Positions 30,836 through 42,527 are shown, counted from the first letter of the stretch. The stretch is DNA of 64,000 nucleotides from Ascaphus truei (GCA_036426205.1 CM071568.1:220373889-220437888); one strand, 5' to 3'. Notes: generated by a model not told the origin, from the letters alone. Made by a program: numbers and translations.

Positions 30836-31134
30836 GGGCAGTTAGTAGTTAAACCTGCAACAGTAATCACCCTCAACATATAATCAAGAACATACCCACA
30901 GGCCAATTCTTGAGGTTGCGCAGAAACTGTTCAACCATGCAAGAATTTAAAAAACAGGCCGTGGATATGAATTCTACCCTCTTTTGGTACAGTTTTCCAT
31001 CCATTACCCTGTACCTATCTGTACAGTGTAACTTTGAGTGCAATTATTGGGGCTTATAGTGACCCCTGGTGGTCACTTGTTCAAGTGTCAGTTTATCGAT
31101 AGACAACACATAAATGTAATAGATGACAAAACTA

Positions 31135-31817
31135 TAAGGTATATCGGTACGTTTAACAACCAGTGGAATGAGCTACGTAATATCTTTAGGAAGCACTGGC
31201 ACATTTTATGAAGTGATCCTGACTTACAGCAAGTCTTGAAAGAAACACCAACCATGACCTGTAGACGAGCCAGAAACTTTAAAGATAGACTGGTTCACAG
31301 CCATTTTATGGCAAAAAGAACTAGGACATGGTTAGGAGGTAGGAAACCTATGGGATCCTATCCATGTGGGCGGTGCCGAGCATGTCCATTTATGAAGGTT
31401 ACTAAAGACATTCCTGATCCAACAATCCCCAAAGTACATGGTATTAAGAACTTCATAAACTGTTTAACAGTTGGAGTAATTTACCTAATTACATGTAGAT
31501 GTGGCATGTGATACGTGGGGAAAACCCACAGGGCCCTGAAAATTAGGGTGTTTGAACATCTGGGTTCAATTAGGAACCAACAGGATACCCCAGTAGCACG
31601 CCATATCCATAAATACCACAACGGTGATCCACACTGTCTTTCCTTTTGTGGAATAGAACACATACCATGGGGCCCTAGGAAAGGGAACTGGGACAAACAC
31701 CTGATGCAGCGGGAATGTCAATGGATCTTTACACTTCAGACATTACAACCGAATGGACTTAATGAGGGGTATATTTACTCTGTTTTTTATGAATTGCTAA
31801 CTATTAAACAACTCTGA
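31135..31817 (+). pseudogene. PLE linker and GIY-YIG endonuclease
   Basis: The frame begins RYIGTFNNQWNELRN and FRKHWHIL, continues RRARNFKDRLVHSHFM, then a Cys cluster PCGRCRACPF, then the nuclease: GVIYLI...YVGKT (the GIY-YIG motif), RVFEHLGSIRNQQDTPVARH, CQWIFTLQTLQPNGLNEG. Two in-frame stops are seen: one after KHWHIL and a TGA at 31509-31511 between CGM and YVGKT, next to the catalytic Tyr. The RT is missing. The relic lies between 1.18-kb inverted repeats. Confidence 0.8.
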
Positions 31818-32493
31818 AGGTATACAATCTGTAAGGTCTATTGTGGGTCAAGAGGGGATCTGGGTATACAGCGGAGCTTCAAACCTCCACAATGCCCGTT
31901 TTGACTTCCAGAGGCGGACAACTTAAATTAAACACACTCCTACACTATTAGAGATTTATAGATATACAGTAAAGGACAGTGTGTTGCCCTATACAAAGTG
32001 AATGGGTTTATGGTGGTAACTATATCTATACTACCATCCATGAGGAGATTGGCACATGTATGTATATACATGATAACATCTATATATTAAAAGTAATGTA
32101 GAATGACCACCACAAGACCTAGTGTGGCCATCAGGGCTGTAGGAACTGGGGATCCAGGGATACAGTGGAGTCGTATACTCTTTAGTGGCCGTTTTGACTT
32201 TTAGAGGCGGTCACTATAAGGCTCACACATTCCTACAACACCATATGCCTTGTACTCTTATAGCCTGTTATTGGCAGTGTAACTCCCTCTTTTTCCCTTT
32301 CTCCCATTGACAAGCAGTGTAGGAACAGCTACAATGCTGAGTGCTTTCACCACCTAACTACCGTATAATGCACTTTAGTCATATTAGACATGACAACCTG
32401 TCGTCTCATTAAGATTGATGATTTCACATCTCACTACTTACTAGAGACAGTAACAGATCAATTGCGTTTACTGTAATATGCAAGTATACTAAT
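31818..32493. other. PLE 3' spacer, no gene
   Basis: Between the GIY-YIG relic and the right arm, two related blocks with TGGCCATC..GGGGATC / CCGTTTTGACTT..GAGGCGG (about 31840-31925 and 32120-32220) suggest an internal duplication. Nothing coding is seen. Confidence 0.45.
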
Positions 32494-32806
32494 CTACCCC
32501 TGTGTAGTATATGCTTGCAGGCATTCACCCTAATCAAGTGGCAAAACACTTCTGTTTCATATGCAGTATCACAAAGATACTGATAGATCCCTAAAATGTA
32601 CACACAAAAGAAAAGGGATTAACATAAACATATCATTACAAAGACACAGACCATCACAGGCTCACAAGAGGTTAATACCAAAGATATATGTGTGTGAGTC
32701 ATACAGTGAGGTCTGTACCATTCATCTTTTCTGCGATTGGCTGGAGTATGTGAACACCCCCCCAGCCACACAGATAAGATGCTACAGGAGTGGTTGGATA
32801 CCACTC

Positions 32807-32850
32807 CTTACACCATGACAAAGCGCCGTGCGGGCGCGAAACTTACGTCA
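32807..32850 (+). ncRNA. Hammerhead-like motif in the right arm
   Basis: This is the mirror copy of the motif at 30476-30520, with the same ATGACAA core and 5-bp GC-rich stem II. Stem III has changed from ACGTACGT to ACTTACGT, which weakens pairing. Confidence 0.35.
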
Positions 32851-33028
32851 GTTTTTAGTGACGTCACCGTGGTGACGCCATCAGGGAGCGCACATGTGGA
32901 GTCGTGAGAAGGAGCGCACAGGAGCACCGCAATCATACCAGTCATTCCAGGTCGTATCCATCTGGAATTATATGCTAGTGGCTTAAAGGTCCGCCTACTT
33001 GCTTATTCCTGTATGCGACTGCTATATA

Positions 33029-33359
33029 CAGGCATACCCCGCATTAACGTACGCAATGGGACCGGAGCATGTATGTAAAGCGAAAATGTACTTAAAGTGA
33101 AGCACTACCTTTTTCCACTTATTGATGCATGTACTGTACTGCAATCGTCATATATGTTCATAACTGTTGTAAATAACGCATTTGTAACAGGCTCTATAGT
33201 CCCCCCGCTTGTGCACAGCTTCGCTACAGGTAGGGAGCCGGTATTGTTGTTCAGGACGTGCTGACAGGCGCATGCGCGAGATGCCGTTTGCCTATTGGGC
33301 GACATGTACTTACTCGCGAGTGTACTTAAAGTGAGTGTCCTTAAAGCGGGGTATGCCTG
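33029..33359. mobile_element. Tigger-like (pogo) MITE with in-cis empty site
   Basis: Ends are CAGGCATACCCCGC and its exact complement, flanked by TA (33027-33028 and 33360-33361). Tigger elements begin CAGGCATACC (family knowledge). The left inverted arm near 30290 has the uninterrupted sequence GTATATAGTATATAGCAG, so the empty site is visible in the same window. No transposase is present. Confidence 0.85.
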
Positions 33360-34007
33360 TACTATATACACGTACGATGGAAGTGTTGTGACACACATAC
33401 TCTTTATATCATCTTCTATCACTGTTGGCTTAAAAATGTGTGCAGTGGTACAGTATAAGAGTGAGCGTTGTGATATTACTCCTCACAGACAAATGTCTAA
33501 GTAATATAATGAGGATATGTGTTAACAACTATAACAATCAGGTCACTAGCAGCTCTATTGCATACATATGATATGTGTATTAGCCAACTATAACACTGAG
33601 AAGTGTATTAAGGTGACTCCCAGAGACTCAATATATACAATCACTACTAAGTGATTATATATGCCCTTAGAGGTGTGCTTTTGAGTCTTGAGATTTTGGG
33701 TTTACACATGATATTTGGTGGTTTACCCTCCTTGTCACATGTCCTCTGCTAAAATATAAAGGATTAGACAGACCTTTTGTCAGATATAGATGTAAAGGTT
33801 ACCTCCACTCTTGCGATAAATCCCTGTCATTTTTATCCAAGACACGTTATCTTTTTGTATATATGTTAAATAAAGGATTTTATTTATATTAGTGAGTGGC
33901 TATATAGGGATCATTCCCTAGGATTGAATACTTCCTAGCCCTTTAATGTATATAGTGAGTGCACATAGGTTTCTTTTGGTTATCCTGTTAACCTCTTTTC
34001 CCTTGTA

Positions 34008-34552
34008 CTTTACTTAATATACTTAAATTTATGATTTAACTCATGCAAATAATTCTGTCCCCTATACAAATATTAATGCACTACAAAACAGTACATAGAA
34101 ACTAGCATCCACACTTATATTACTAATAAAATAAATGATCATAACAAGGATTATTATCACTAGCAATAACAGCAATTAATATTAATAATAATAATAATCA
34201 CATTATTATTAATTGGCATAATGTACTTTAAACTTCTGCAGGAGTTCATGTACCCCCAACCAAAGTAGAAATATCTTATTGGTTACAATCGGTGCATTCA
34301 TATATAATGACATTTGCTATACTGCAGGTTGCATATTAATTTTCAAGATTCAACGTAATATAAATGGTGCACACTCTGTTTAGATATAAGGGGAAAAGAT
34401 CTTCCTAGTTAACTTGTAAATGTTTTTTTTATGGGAAATATGCTGCTTATTTGTAATGCTACTAATTTTAGAGAATATATACAGTGATTACCCATTTTTT
34501 TGGACTAATTTTGTGATTGATTTGTTCACCTGTGTTCATTTTAAATTTTTAT
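34008..34552. other. AT-rich stretch, nothing recognised
   Basis: AT-rich DNA with an (ATT/AAT)n microsatellite near 34170-34215. No gene or defined repeat was seen. Confidence 0.4.
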
Positions 34553-35004
34553 CTATAGGAAGGCCACAACAAAAGACACCAGTTAAACATCATCCAATGC
34601 TGTCTCATAAGGGGAAGATTAAATTCCTTCCTGACTCCAAATAATGTCAAACAGATTTTTCCCTGGATTAAAAGCCTTCCCATGTTTACTTATTTGCTAT
34701 ATACCTGTATTCCTTTCCTTTATAAAAAAAAAAAAAAGATGGCCAATCTTTTTTTTGAGGATATTTATTGTATCTGACATCACAATCTCCATGGGTAATG
34801 AATTTCACATGTTAACTGCCCTTACTGCAAGAGTCCCTTCCTTTGTTGCTGTTGACATTTCCTTTCCTCCAACTTTAAGGGTTGGCCTGGTGTCATTTGT
34901 ACTGCCCTTGGGATGAATAATTCTTTTGAAAGCTTCTTGTATTGACTCTGCATATATTTGTATATAGTTATCATATCCCTTCTTACATGCCTCTTTTCTT
35001 TTTC
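34553..35004 (-). pseudogene. CR1-type LINE 3' end
   Basis: It parallels 51950-52400 block by block: CTTCCTGACTCCAA, TTTTTTGAG..TATTTATTGTATCTGACATCAC, CCATGGGTAATGAATT, CTTTCCTCCAAC. There it encodes the end of a CR1-like ORF2 on the minus strand. Here frameshifts and stops are more numerous. The element is cut at about 35005 by the 3' end of an L1. Confidence 0.7.
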
Positions 35005-37760
35005 TTTTTTTTTTAAACTTGAATTTTATTGTTTTTTACAGCAATACATAAACATAGCAGACAACTATTGTGACACATATCAACCAACGTAAATCCATCG
35101 TTAATATTGCAATCAATCGCTCATGAACAAAGAACCAATTGGGGGGAAGAGGGAGGGATGGAGGGGGGAGGAGGGGAGAGGGGGGAGGGAGAGTGGGGGA
35201 GTCCACTCCTCTGCCTGGGGTCCCTCCACCAAAGGCCAAATTACGTATTGTTAAGTTAAGCTAATTGCGAGCCATGGAAGTATGTGTAAATGGGGGACCC
35301 AGTTCCTCAACATCTCCAAGACCGGCTGTCTCTCCCACCATCCTCTCCACCACACACCCATCAAAGGAGAATGCATCTGTTACAGATAATTACTATCAAT
35401 GCCAGATCGTGTTTATCTCTAGCCCTGGGATGTCTGTCTGGGCCAACCATGGTGTCCAGACTTTTAAGAAATTACGCCAGTGTCATTAACTAAACTTGTT
35501 AACTTTTCCATCTGGCACACATACCAAATTCTGTTCCTGATCTTGGGAATTGATGGGATCTCAGATTGTTTCCATAATGCTGCGGTCTCACACCTCATTG
35601 CTGTTGCAAAGTGTGCAACCAGTTTATTACCTGCTTTGGAAAGCCCCAGCGTTGGTCTATTTAGAAGGAACAGCCATGGGTCTAGTGGGATTGTGAGGTC
35701 AAAAATTCTCTGAAGCAAATCTCTAATTTTCTCAAAGAGAGGGATGATCCGAGGGCAGGACCACAGCATATGTAACAGATCGGCGGGCTCCCCGCACTGT
35801 CTAGGGCACAGTGGGGAATATCCTAGGATAAATCTGGATAATTTCAGTGTGGTGAGATACCACCTCATTAAAACTTTATATGCGTTCTCCTTCAATGTCG
35901 TGCATATCGAACTCTTTGCTACCACAGTAACTATAGTCATCATTTCCTCTTCTTCCAAGACCTTCCCCAGATCTGCCTCCAACTGTGTCATATAATTTAG
36001 CTTTTGACTAACCTCCGGACCTGAACCGATCACTTCTCTATACATCTGTGATGTGAGTCCACTAGTGTCAGTCTCTATGAGAAAGAGCTTATCGAAAGTG
36101 GTCAATGGGGGTCGAGGGGTATGTTTTTTTATAGAAAGCTCTGATCTGGAGGTATCTAAAAAATTCAGAGTGGGGGATGTTTTTATCCGATCTAATTTGG
36201 TCAAATGTTTTCATTCCTCTGTTTCCCTCCAGATTTCTAACTCTATTAAAGCCTTTTTGTTTCCAAATAAAGAAGCCACTGCTATTCACACCTGGAGCAA
36301 AGTCTGGATTGTCCCACAAAGGACTCATCAAGGAGCTACTAGTAGTCAGGTTGCATTTAAATTTGGAGGCCTCCCAAATTGACAATGAATTGGTCATTGA
36401 GGATAGCGGGATGTTGGCTGACTTACGTGTCGGTTTAGATAGCCAGATTCGGTTGTTTAACTCCAATGGGGAGCAAACCTCTCTCTCCAATGCCACCCAT
36501 CTCTTCAATTCTGGGTTAGTCTGCCATCGGGAAATTTGGCATAATTGTGCCGCTTTATAGTAGGACAACAGGCATGTTCCATTAAGCCCCACTCTAGGTT
36601 TATTACCCCCACAAATAAACTTGGAGATCACAAACTGGAGCGAGAGCATATCCTTCAGTCTCAGTGGCACGGTTAACATCTAGAATAGGTATAGAATACG
36701 TGGAAGGAGATTCATTTTAATGTTAAAGATCTTCCCTAACCAGGATATCTTGTGGGCTGACCATGTCCGTATAGCTTCTCTTAAAATTTGAATAAGTTTA
36801 GGATAATTTGCTTTGTAAATATTGTCCAAGGATCTAGTGATGTGAATTCCAAGATATTTAATATCTCTGTGTTGCTATTTGTAATTAAAATTGATTTATA
36901 TTAATTTTTCGGTCACTTTTGGGAGGTTTATGTTTAACGCCTCAGATTTGGATTGGTTGGTCTTAAAACCGGATATTTTATTTAATCTCCCTAGCAAGTG
37001 ATACAGGTTTGGCAGAGATGTAAGAGGTTTTGATATTATTAAGAAGACGTCACCTGCAAATAGGGCCACATTATGTGTTTGGGTATTAACATCAATTCCT
37101 GAGATACAGTATTTGGGTTATTTCGTATCTGCGCCGCCAGTAGCTCCATACAAAGGGCAAAAAGAAGTGGTGAAAGGGGGCATCCCTCTCTGGTACCACT
37201 TTTAATTTTGAAATGGTCCGATGGGAATCCCTGATGTATTACTCTAACACACGGACCAGAATATAATGAAAGAATTGCTTTCCCCACTCTATCACCGAAA
37301 ACCGAAGGCTCCAAGCATAGCTTTTAAATATGGCCAGTCAATCCTGTCAAAGGCCTTTTCTGCATCTAGACTTAAGGCCATAACCTGCATCTTTCTTGTA
37401 TTAGCTATTTCTGTCAGATCAATGATTCGTCGTGTTATCCGCTGCTTGACGATCCTTTACAAATCCGACTTCAACTGGGTGTATCAGTCTAGACAGGATA
37501 TGACTTAATCTATTGACCAACAATTTTGCGTATATTTTGATGTCAGTATTTATGAGGGATATTGGCCTGTAGCTTTTACAGTCCAACGGATCTTTTCCTT
37601 GTTTATGAATTAAAGAAATGGATGCTTAGAGCATCCTGCCAGTACCGCGTTGAACAGCCACAAGAGACAAGGAGCCAGGAGTTTGATAAACTTTTTATAA
37701 TATAGATTGGAGAAGCCGTCTGGGCCTAGGCCTTTGATGGATTCAGCTCTTTAACTACCT

Positions 37761-38173
37761 TTTTATAACAAAATACAGCAAGCAGGCACAACAAGTAAAA
37801 AATATTATACACAGACATTGGAACATACTAGAACTTGATAATGATCTTGTTCCATTCATAGAACAGGGTCCGAGAACAGTTTTTACTAAAGCTAAAACCC
37901 TGTCTAATTATCTTTCCCCCAGTCTCTTTTCTCCCAATGTTCCTGAGACATTTCTGATAAAAACTAAAGGCTTTTTCAGATGCGGCCAATGCCGGGTCTG
38001 CAAGTATGCAAGACCAGTTAAAAAAGTTGATGTATTTAGGATAAAGAGACCTTATGAGATCAGATTCTTTATGAATTGCAATACACAGTTTGTAATTTAT
38101 TATATTTGGTGTAAATGCTCCAAGGGATACATTTCCTCTTTGATAAAGCGTGGGATACCACGTGAAACGCGTT
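37761..38173 (+). pseudogene. PLE linker with Cys cluster, nuclease truncated
   Basis: An open frame without ATG begins TKYSKQAQQVKNIIHRHWNI, then AKTLSNYLSPSLFSPNVPE, the Cys cluster RCGQCRVCKYA, KRPYEIRFFMNCNTQF, and VIYYIWCKC, which is the start of GIY-YIG. It then runs into non-PLE-coding sequence and stops at 38171-38173. The layout matches 31135-31510. It is open for about 137 codons, so it decayed less than most PLE parts here. Confidence 0.7.
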
Positions 38174-38177
38174 AGAG
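38136..38177 (+). ncRNA. Hammerhead-like motif with UUGAUAA core
   Basis: Stem I CTCT (38136-38139) with AGAG (38174-38177); core TTGATAA (38140-38146); extra A; stem II GCGTGG with CCACGT around GATA; GAAA (38164-38167); minimal stem III A-U, C-G around GC; then U at the cleavage position (GUU). C3 and G8 of the consensus are replaced by U and A, which could still pair. It lies just after PLE coding sequence. Confidence 0.5.
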
Positions 38178-39844
38178 TGTCCTTCTGGCTGTTTTTATTA
38201 TGCCATTAATACATTTTTGCACCTAGTTCTTTGCAGTTTGCAGTTTTGTTGGTTACAATTGTTCTCCAGCAGCAGCAGATGCACCGCCGTTTTTCCTGCT
38301 ATTTCTACATATACCTCTCGGTAGGAGCACGCTTGACAGGACCAGGATATCCTCAAGGTCAACAGTGAGTAATTTATTACTTCATTCATGTGATCAGTCC
38401 CACACAGCACCCAGATTACCACATAAGATTTACCTATTAAGCTAGTGGTTATATTCATGGGAGTGTGTTTATCGGTGGACTATTTGGATTCCTAGGTCTC
38501 ATGAACTGTCTCAATGCAATGAAGATATTTATTGATATATTACGCACAAAATAATTGTCTGCTCCTGGTTAGCATCACAAGTGGGAGTGTCCCTCCCCTT
38601 TCCTGTTCCTTTAACTACCTGAGCAAGCTCCTTCATAGTAAAGTTAGCATCCAATATCTCCCTCTCCGAATCGCTTAATCTTGGTAGGTTAGAGCAAGTC
38701 AGGAAGTCCTTCAGTGCCCTTTATGTTTTATCGCTATGTGCCACTTTTTCTCCGTTACAGAGGTCTTCGTAAAAGCTCTTAAATTCCTTCCTATCCATTT
38801 TGGGTTTGCTGTGGTGGAACCCGATATTAACTGTATCGCCTGGATGTTATAATTTGGCTGCCTATTCCGCAATTTGTTCGCTAGCATGGTATCCGGCCTG
38901 TTAACTTTTTCATAAAATTTCCTCTTTGACCAGCTCAACGCATTGTCTGCCTGGGAGGTTAAGAGTAAGCTTAACTCAATTTTGATATCTTTCAACTCTT
39001 TCAAGATATCTGGAGTAACTGTTTGTTTGTGTTTCTCTGATAGGGCTTTTATTTTGGACTGTAAAGTCACTATTTTCACATTCCTTTCTCTTTTTCTTTT
39101 GGCTGCTATACTAATCAACGTACCTCTTAGAGTTGCTTTATGAGCTTCCTGAGTGTAGACTGGGAATTGACTGAACCATTATTTAATTTAAAGAATAGAT
39201 CAATCTTTTTGCTTACTAGCTGATGTATCTCTGGAATTTTCAGGATAGTTTCGTTAAGTTTCCAATTTGCTCCAGGTCTCTCTAGGTGAATTTGTGTGCA
39301 CCATAGCACTATTGGAGCATGATCTGACCATGAAATATCATGGATCCCAGCCTGGAAGATAATTGGAACCAGTCTGCTTGAGATAAAGAAGTAATCAATT
39401 CTACTATATGTATTGTGGGTATGTGAGAAAAAGGTGTAGTCTCTCTCAGATGGGTGAAGTTCCCGCCAAATATCTACCAGTTGAATTTCAAACCTGCGAG
39501 CAGGGAGTCCACCGTGCCACTATTGAGAGTTTTAGATTTTAGGGGGTCTGATCTGTCTAAATTTGGGTATAACGCTAATTTAAAGTCGTCTGCTAGTATT
39601 ATGTTCCCCCTAACCGTTTTATTCAAGTTCTTAAAGAATCTCGTGAAAAAGGCGGGATCCTGCTCACAAGGGGGATAAATTGTAGCCAACGTTAGAGGCT
39701 GGGAATGAACCGAGCCCACCACAATTAAGAGCTGCCCGTCTCTGTCTCTTTTGATGGCCTCTTCAACTAAAGGAAAAATTTTGTGGAGGAGTATCGCCAC
39801 ACCCCTTTTTTTTTCATTGGCAGAGGCCAAGAAAAATCGTGTAA

Positions 39845-40195
39845 AATGTTTGTCTATATGTTTGGGGAAAAAATAAAAAATTTACGGCGTCCTGGTAATA
39901 CTGGACAGTGGTTTAACATACCCACTTGTTCAGACTGCTATACACAATTTAGTGGTTAAGTGCAGTGTATTCACTATTTTGATCCAGAACACCTCACCGA
40001 GTGTCCATACTTATAGGATCAGAGCGTTTATTTATCGTTTTAATACCCATTATTTTAATTTGATTATTAAAGTGTATGTTTTAACGTGTTCATCATATCA
40101 TCCCTCAGGTGTTTAGAGTGCCCATACTAGGTTTCTGTTCTCTGTTCGTTTATAATTCATATCTACCTAGGGAGCACCTACACCTACCACATATA
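39845..40195. mobile_element. Unidentified ~350-bp insertion in the L1 endonuclease
   Basis: The L1 frame breaks after KYIVGDKWGTP (minus strand, near 40210) and resumes at FLASANEKKRG (near 39830). The DNA between is unrelated and AT-rich, with no coding frame. Short TATATG / CATATA words near both junctions suggest boundaries but I could not define a target duplication. Confidence 0.5.
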
Positions 40196-40396
40196 GACAG
40201 CTGCGGGGGTTCCCCACTTGTCTCCAACTATATATTTGGGGGCACTTTTCATGCTGAAATGCGTCTCCTGGACCATCACCACATCTGCATGTTTTCTTCT
40301 ATAATCTGCTAACGCCACCCTGTGTTTGCCTGGACTATTCAGTCCTTTCACATTGTGCGAGATTATGTTTATTGACATTTCAGAATCTCGGGCCAA

Positions 40397-41504
40397 CTGA
40401 ACTCAATAGAATAGTGCAATTCCCAACTATTTTGGATCCTGCTCAGCAACCGGGGATGGACGTGGTGTGGAAGGGAAGGGGGAAACAAGCGAGAGAGGTA
40501 ACTTGGAAGAACCAGATTTTACCAAGGGCAAATCTGGTTCTTTCGCCCTTGGGGAGGGACTAGCCCCTGGTACACCCAACTGGGGTGACCAGTGATCCAA
40601 CAAGACTCAGGTTCCCAAGGGAATTGATTGTGTAGATGTGTAGTGTTCATGTTCCACGTCTTGAGGCATAGGCAACAAGCCGTGGTGTTCCCACCTCTGA
40701 TGCCTCTATAGGTCTAACATTTTAGTACGTGCTAAACGGCATACAAAGCGGCAACGAGCAGTATAACCATAATCCAGTAAAATGATAATAAATACAGTAA
40801 CAATAATATTAATAAGAATAATAAGACTAATAACAGTAATAAAAGTATCAGTAATAACCACCAATTCTAATAACCTTCCAGAGTTTCTACACTTTGACCC
40901 AGCATGGTGTTGAGGTGTAGTGTTGAAGGGGTATCCTTGCTTGATGTCCCCTGATACCCCCCAGCTAGTATTTCCAGATCTCTGAGGACTATGCTAATAC
41001 ATTCCTTCAGGTCCTGCAGTCTGATCACCCAGTAAGTAGTCTCGGGTCAGGCCCTATGCACATAGATGTATGCAACTTTATGTACCTAACTAATGCTAGT
41101 TCGCGGCTATCCCCCCATTTTATCTTCAGGAGTCTCCGATCCCGAGAATCCTGTGGCTGTATCCTTAGACTCCCAGCTGGGGTATCTGACTTATCCCTTC
41201 ACTAATTGTCCGTGCTGGAACGCTAACTGTGTAACATAAACCAGACTCAGGAAACAGTGTAGATATATGGAATGATTATGTGGATTTAACATTGTTTTTT
41301 CCCATGAGTGCGAACTAAATAACATATAAACATTTGAACCAACCAACCCCTCCAGGCGAAATTTTAAGTACCGTTTTTTTTAACAAAAAATTCTGTTATA
41401 TTTTTGGGGTAAATATTGCTAATAGGTTTAATCATATTTACACATAGTACAAAATCAAAATGAGTAATATCTATGTACATAATTCATTCTAAGCCATTAC
41501 AAGT
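40397..41504. other. Probable L1 inter-ORF/5' region and AT-rich DNA
   Basis: The first few hundred bases lie directly upstream of the minus-strand L1 ORF2 and contain overlapping hairpins (40508-40552). No ORF1 is recognised. An AAT-rich stretch at 40785-40865 is microsatellite-like. The rest is featureless. Confidence 0.35.
40508..40552. repeat. Two interlocked perfect palindromic stems
   Basis: AGAACCAGATTT (40508-40519) pairs with AAATCTGGTTCT (40530-40541). In the loop, CCAAGGGC (40522-40529) pairs with GCCCTTGG (40545-40552) just outside. The two stems are mutually interlocked, either alternative hairpins or a pseudoknot. The 2-3 nt connecting loops would be tight for a pseudoknot with a full 12-bp stem. 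Confidence 0.75.
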
Positions 41505-41930
41505 AGCAGGGCAGGATGTAATTTCTCTCCAGAAGGACTTGGATAGACTGGAAGCTTGGGCCGGTAAATGGCAGATGAGATTTATTACAGATAAAAGTAA
41601 GGATATGCATTTGGGAAACAAGGCTATACAGTACAGGTGACTTACAAATTAGATAGAGAAAAATTAGATGAATCCTTAATGGAGAAGGATTTAAAAGTGC
41701 TTGTAGACAGCAGGCTTAGCAATAGTGCCCAAATTCATGCAGTAGCTGCAAACGCAAACAAGATCTTATTTTGCATTAAACGGGCAATGCATGGAGGGGA
41801 AGAAAACATAATTATGCCCCTTTATAAAGCATACCTTGAATATGGAGTACAATTATGGAGTGCAATTTTGGGCAGCAATCCTTAGAAAAGATATTATGGA
41901 ACTAGAAGCGAGTGACACTTTTCACCATCT
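41505..41930 (+). pseudogene. CR1-type LINE RT C-terminal fragment
   Basis: The frame reads LQKDLDRLEAWAGKWQMRF, then EKDLKVLVDSRLSNSAQIH, NANKILFCIKRAM and YKAYLEYGVQLWSAI, the conserved thumb region after the YADD motif in CR1-like RTs. A stop at about 41638 and another near 41884 interrupt it. The matching downstream part (LERVQRRATNLI) is found on the other strand at 52106-52567, in a different copy. Confidence 0.75.
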
Positions 41931-42223
41931 TCATTTATAGTATAATATTTGTAGTGTACCAGTTTTAGTCACACCAATGTTTTGCTTTTACCAATTTGAT
42001 GGAAGAGCTATGATAAATTATTAGTAAAGTGTAAGGTATTATGTACTATGTTTTAATGTATCTTTGCCGTAGGCTCAATGTTGCTCTCAGCGAGTGATGT
42101 CCAGAGGTGGTGACAGATGACGTCACTGAAAAGACTGGATGATGGATCGGCAAAAGTTCCAAAAAGTCTGTACTGAATAGACTGCAATAGTCTATCCTTG
42201 AGAACAAATCCACAAATGTATCC

Positions 42224-42265
42224 TTCCCATGTGTTTTGTAGCAGGATACTATTTCATCAGGGGAA
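42224..42265 (-). ncRNA. Hammerhead-like motif, perfect CUGAUGA, decayed 3' core
   Basis: Minus strand: stem I TTCCC with GGGAA (5 bp), core CTGATGA, extra A, stem II TAG with CTA. The GAAA is replaced by CAAAA and stem III is not clear. It is probably a relic, but stem I is exact. Confidence 0.35.
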
Positions 42266-42527
42266 CAACTTCTCTGCCTCTGAAGATCAGTCGTGGAGTG
42301 CAATGCTGAACGTAAGAGCCACCGTGCTGTGTCCCTGCTTCTCTCTGAACACCGGAGACACTGAGACTGAGGATAGGAGGTCCCAATACTTATCCACAGC
42401 AGCTGCTGCCAGTGAACTAAAATATACAGACTTACAGTCTTGAAATTCTCCTTTAGAATCACTAGATGCATATCATCTTCTGGTGCAAATTTGTTGCCTT
42501 TTATATAAATGGAGCAGGCAAAATATC

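Larger units (their letters stand above)
32494..34007. repeat. Right arm of the 1.18-kb inverted repeat
   Basis: It mirrors 29652-30835 and carries one extra 331-bp element plus a duplicated TA (33029-33361). Confidence 0.8.
37761..38608 (+). mobile_element. 5'-truncated PLE insertion in the L1, 12-bp target duplication
   Basis: CTTTAACTACCT occurs at 37749-37760 and 38609-38620. On the minus strand the L1 frame reads ELAQVVK before and ELNPSKA after the insertion and joins in frame when it is removed. The insert is 848 bp: PLE linker coding sequence, a hammerhead-like motif, and a tail to 38608. Most of the nuclease has been deleted between the coding part and the motif. Confidence 0.8.
35005..40396 (-). 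pseudogene. L1-type LINE, endonuclease to 3' end, twice interrupted
   Basis: On the minus strand the APE-type endonuclease starts at 40396 (INIISHNVKGLNSPGKHR, VVMVQETHFS), continues after an insertion with KKRGVAILLHK, TLATIYPPCEQDPAFF, IILADDFKLAL (GDFN altered), RIDYFFISSR and SDHAP, then the linker (SWSKRKFYEKVNR). The RT follows (QVVKELNPSKA resumes across the PLE insertion; GTREGCPLSPLLFALC at about 37180), then the C-terminal region (36679-35464). CAATAAAA near 35023 and a T-run at about 35005-35014 mark the 3' end. Several frameshifts make it inactive. It inserted into the CR1 fragment on its left. Confidence 0.85.
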
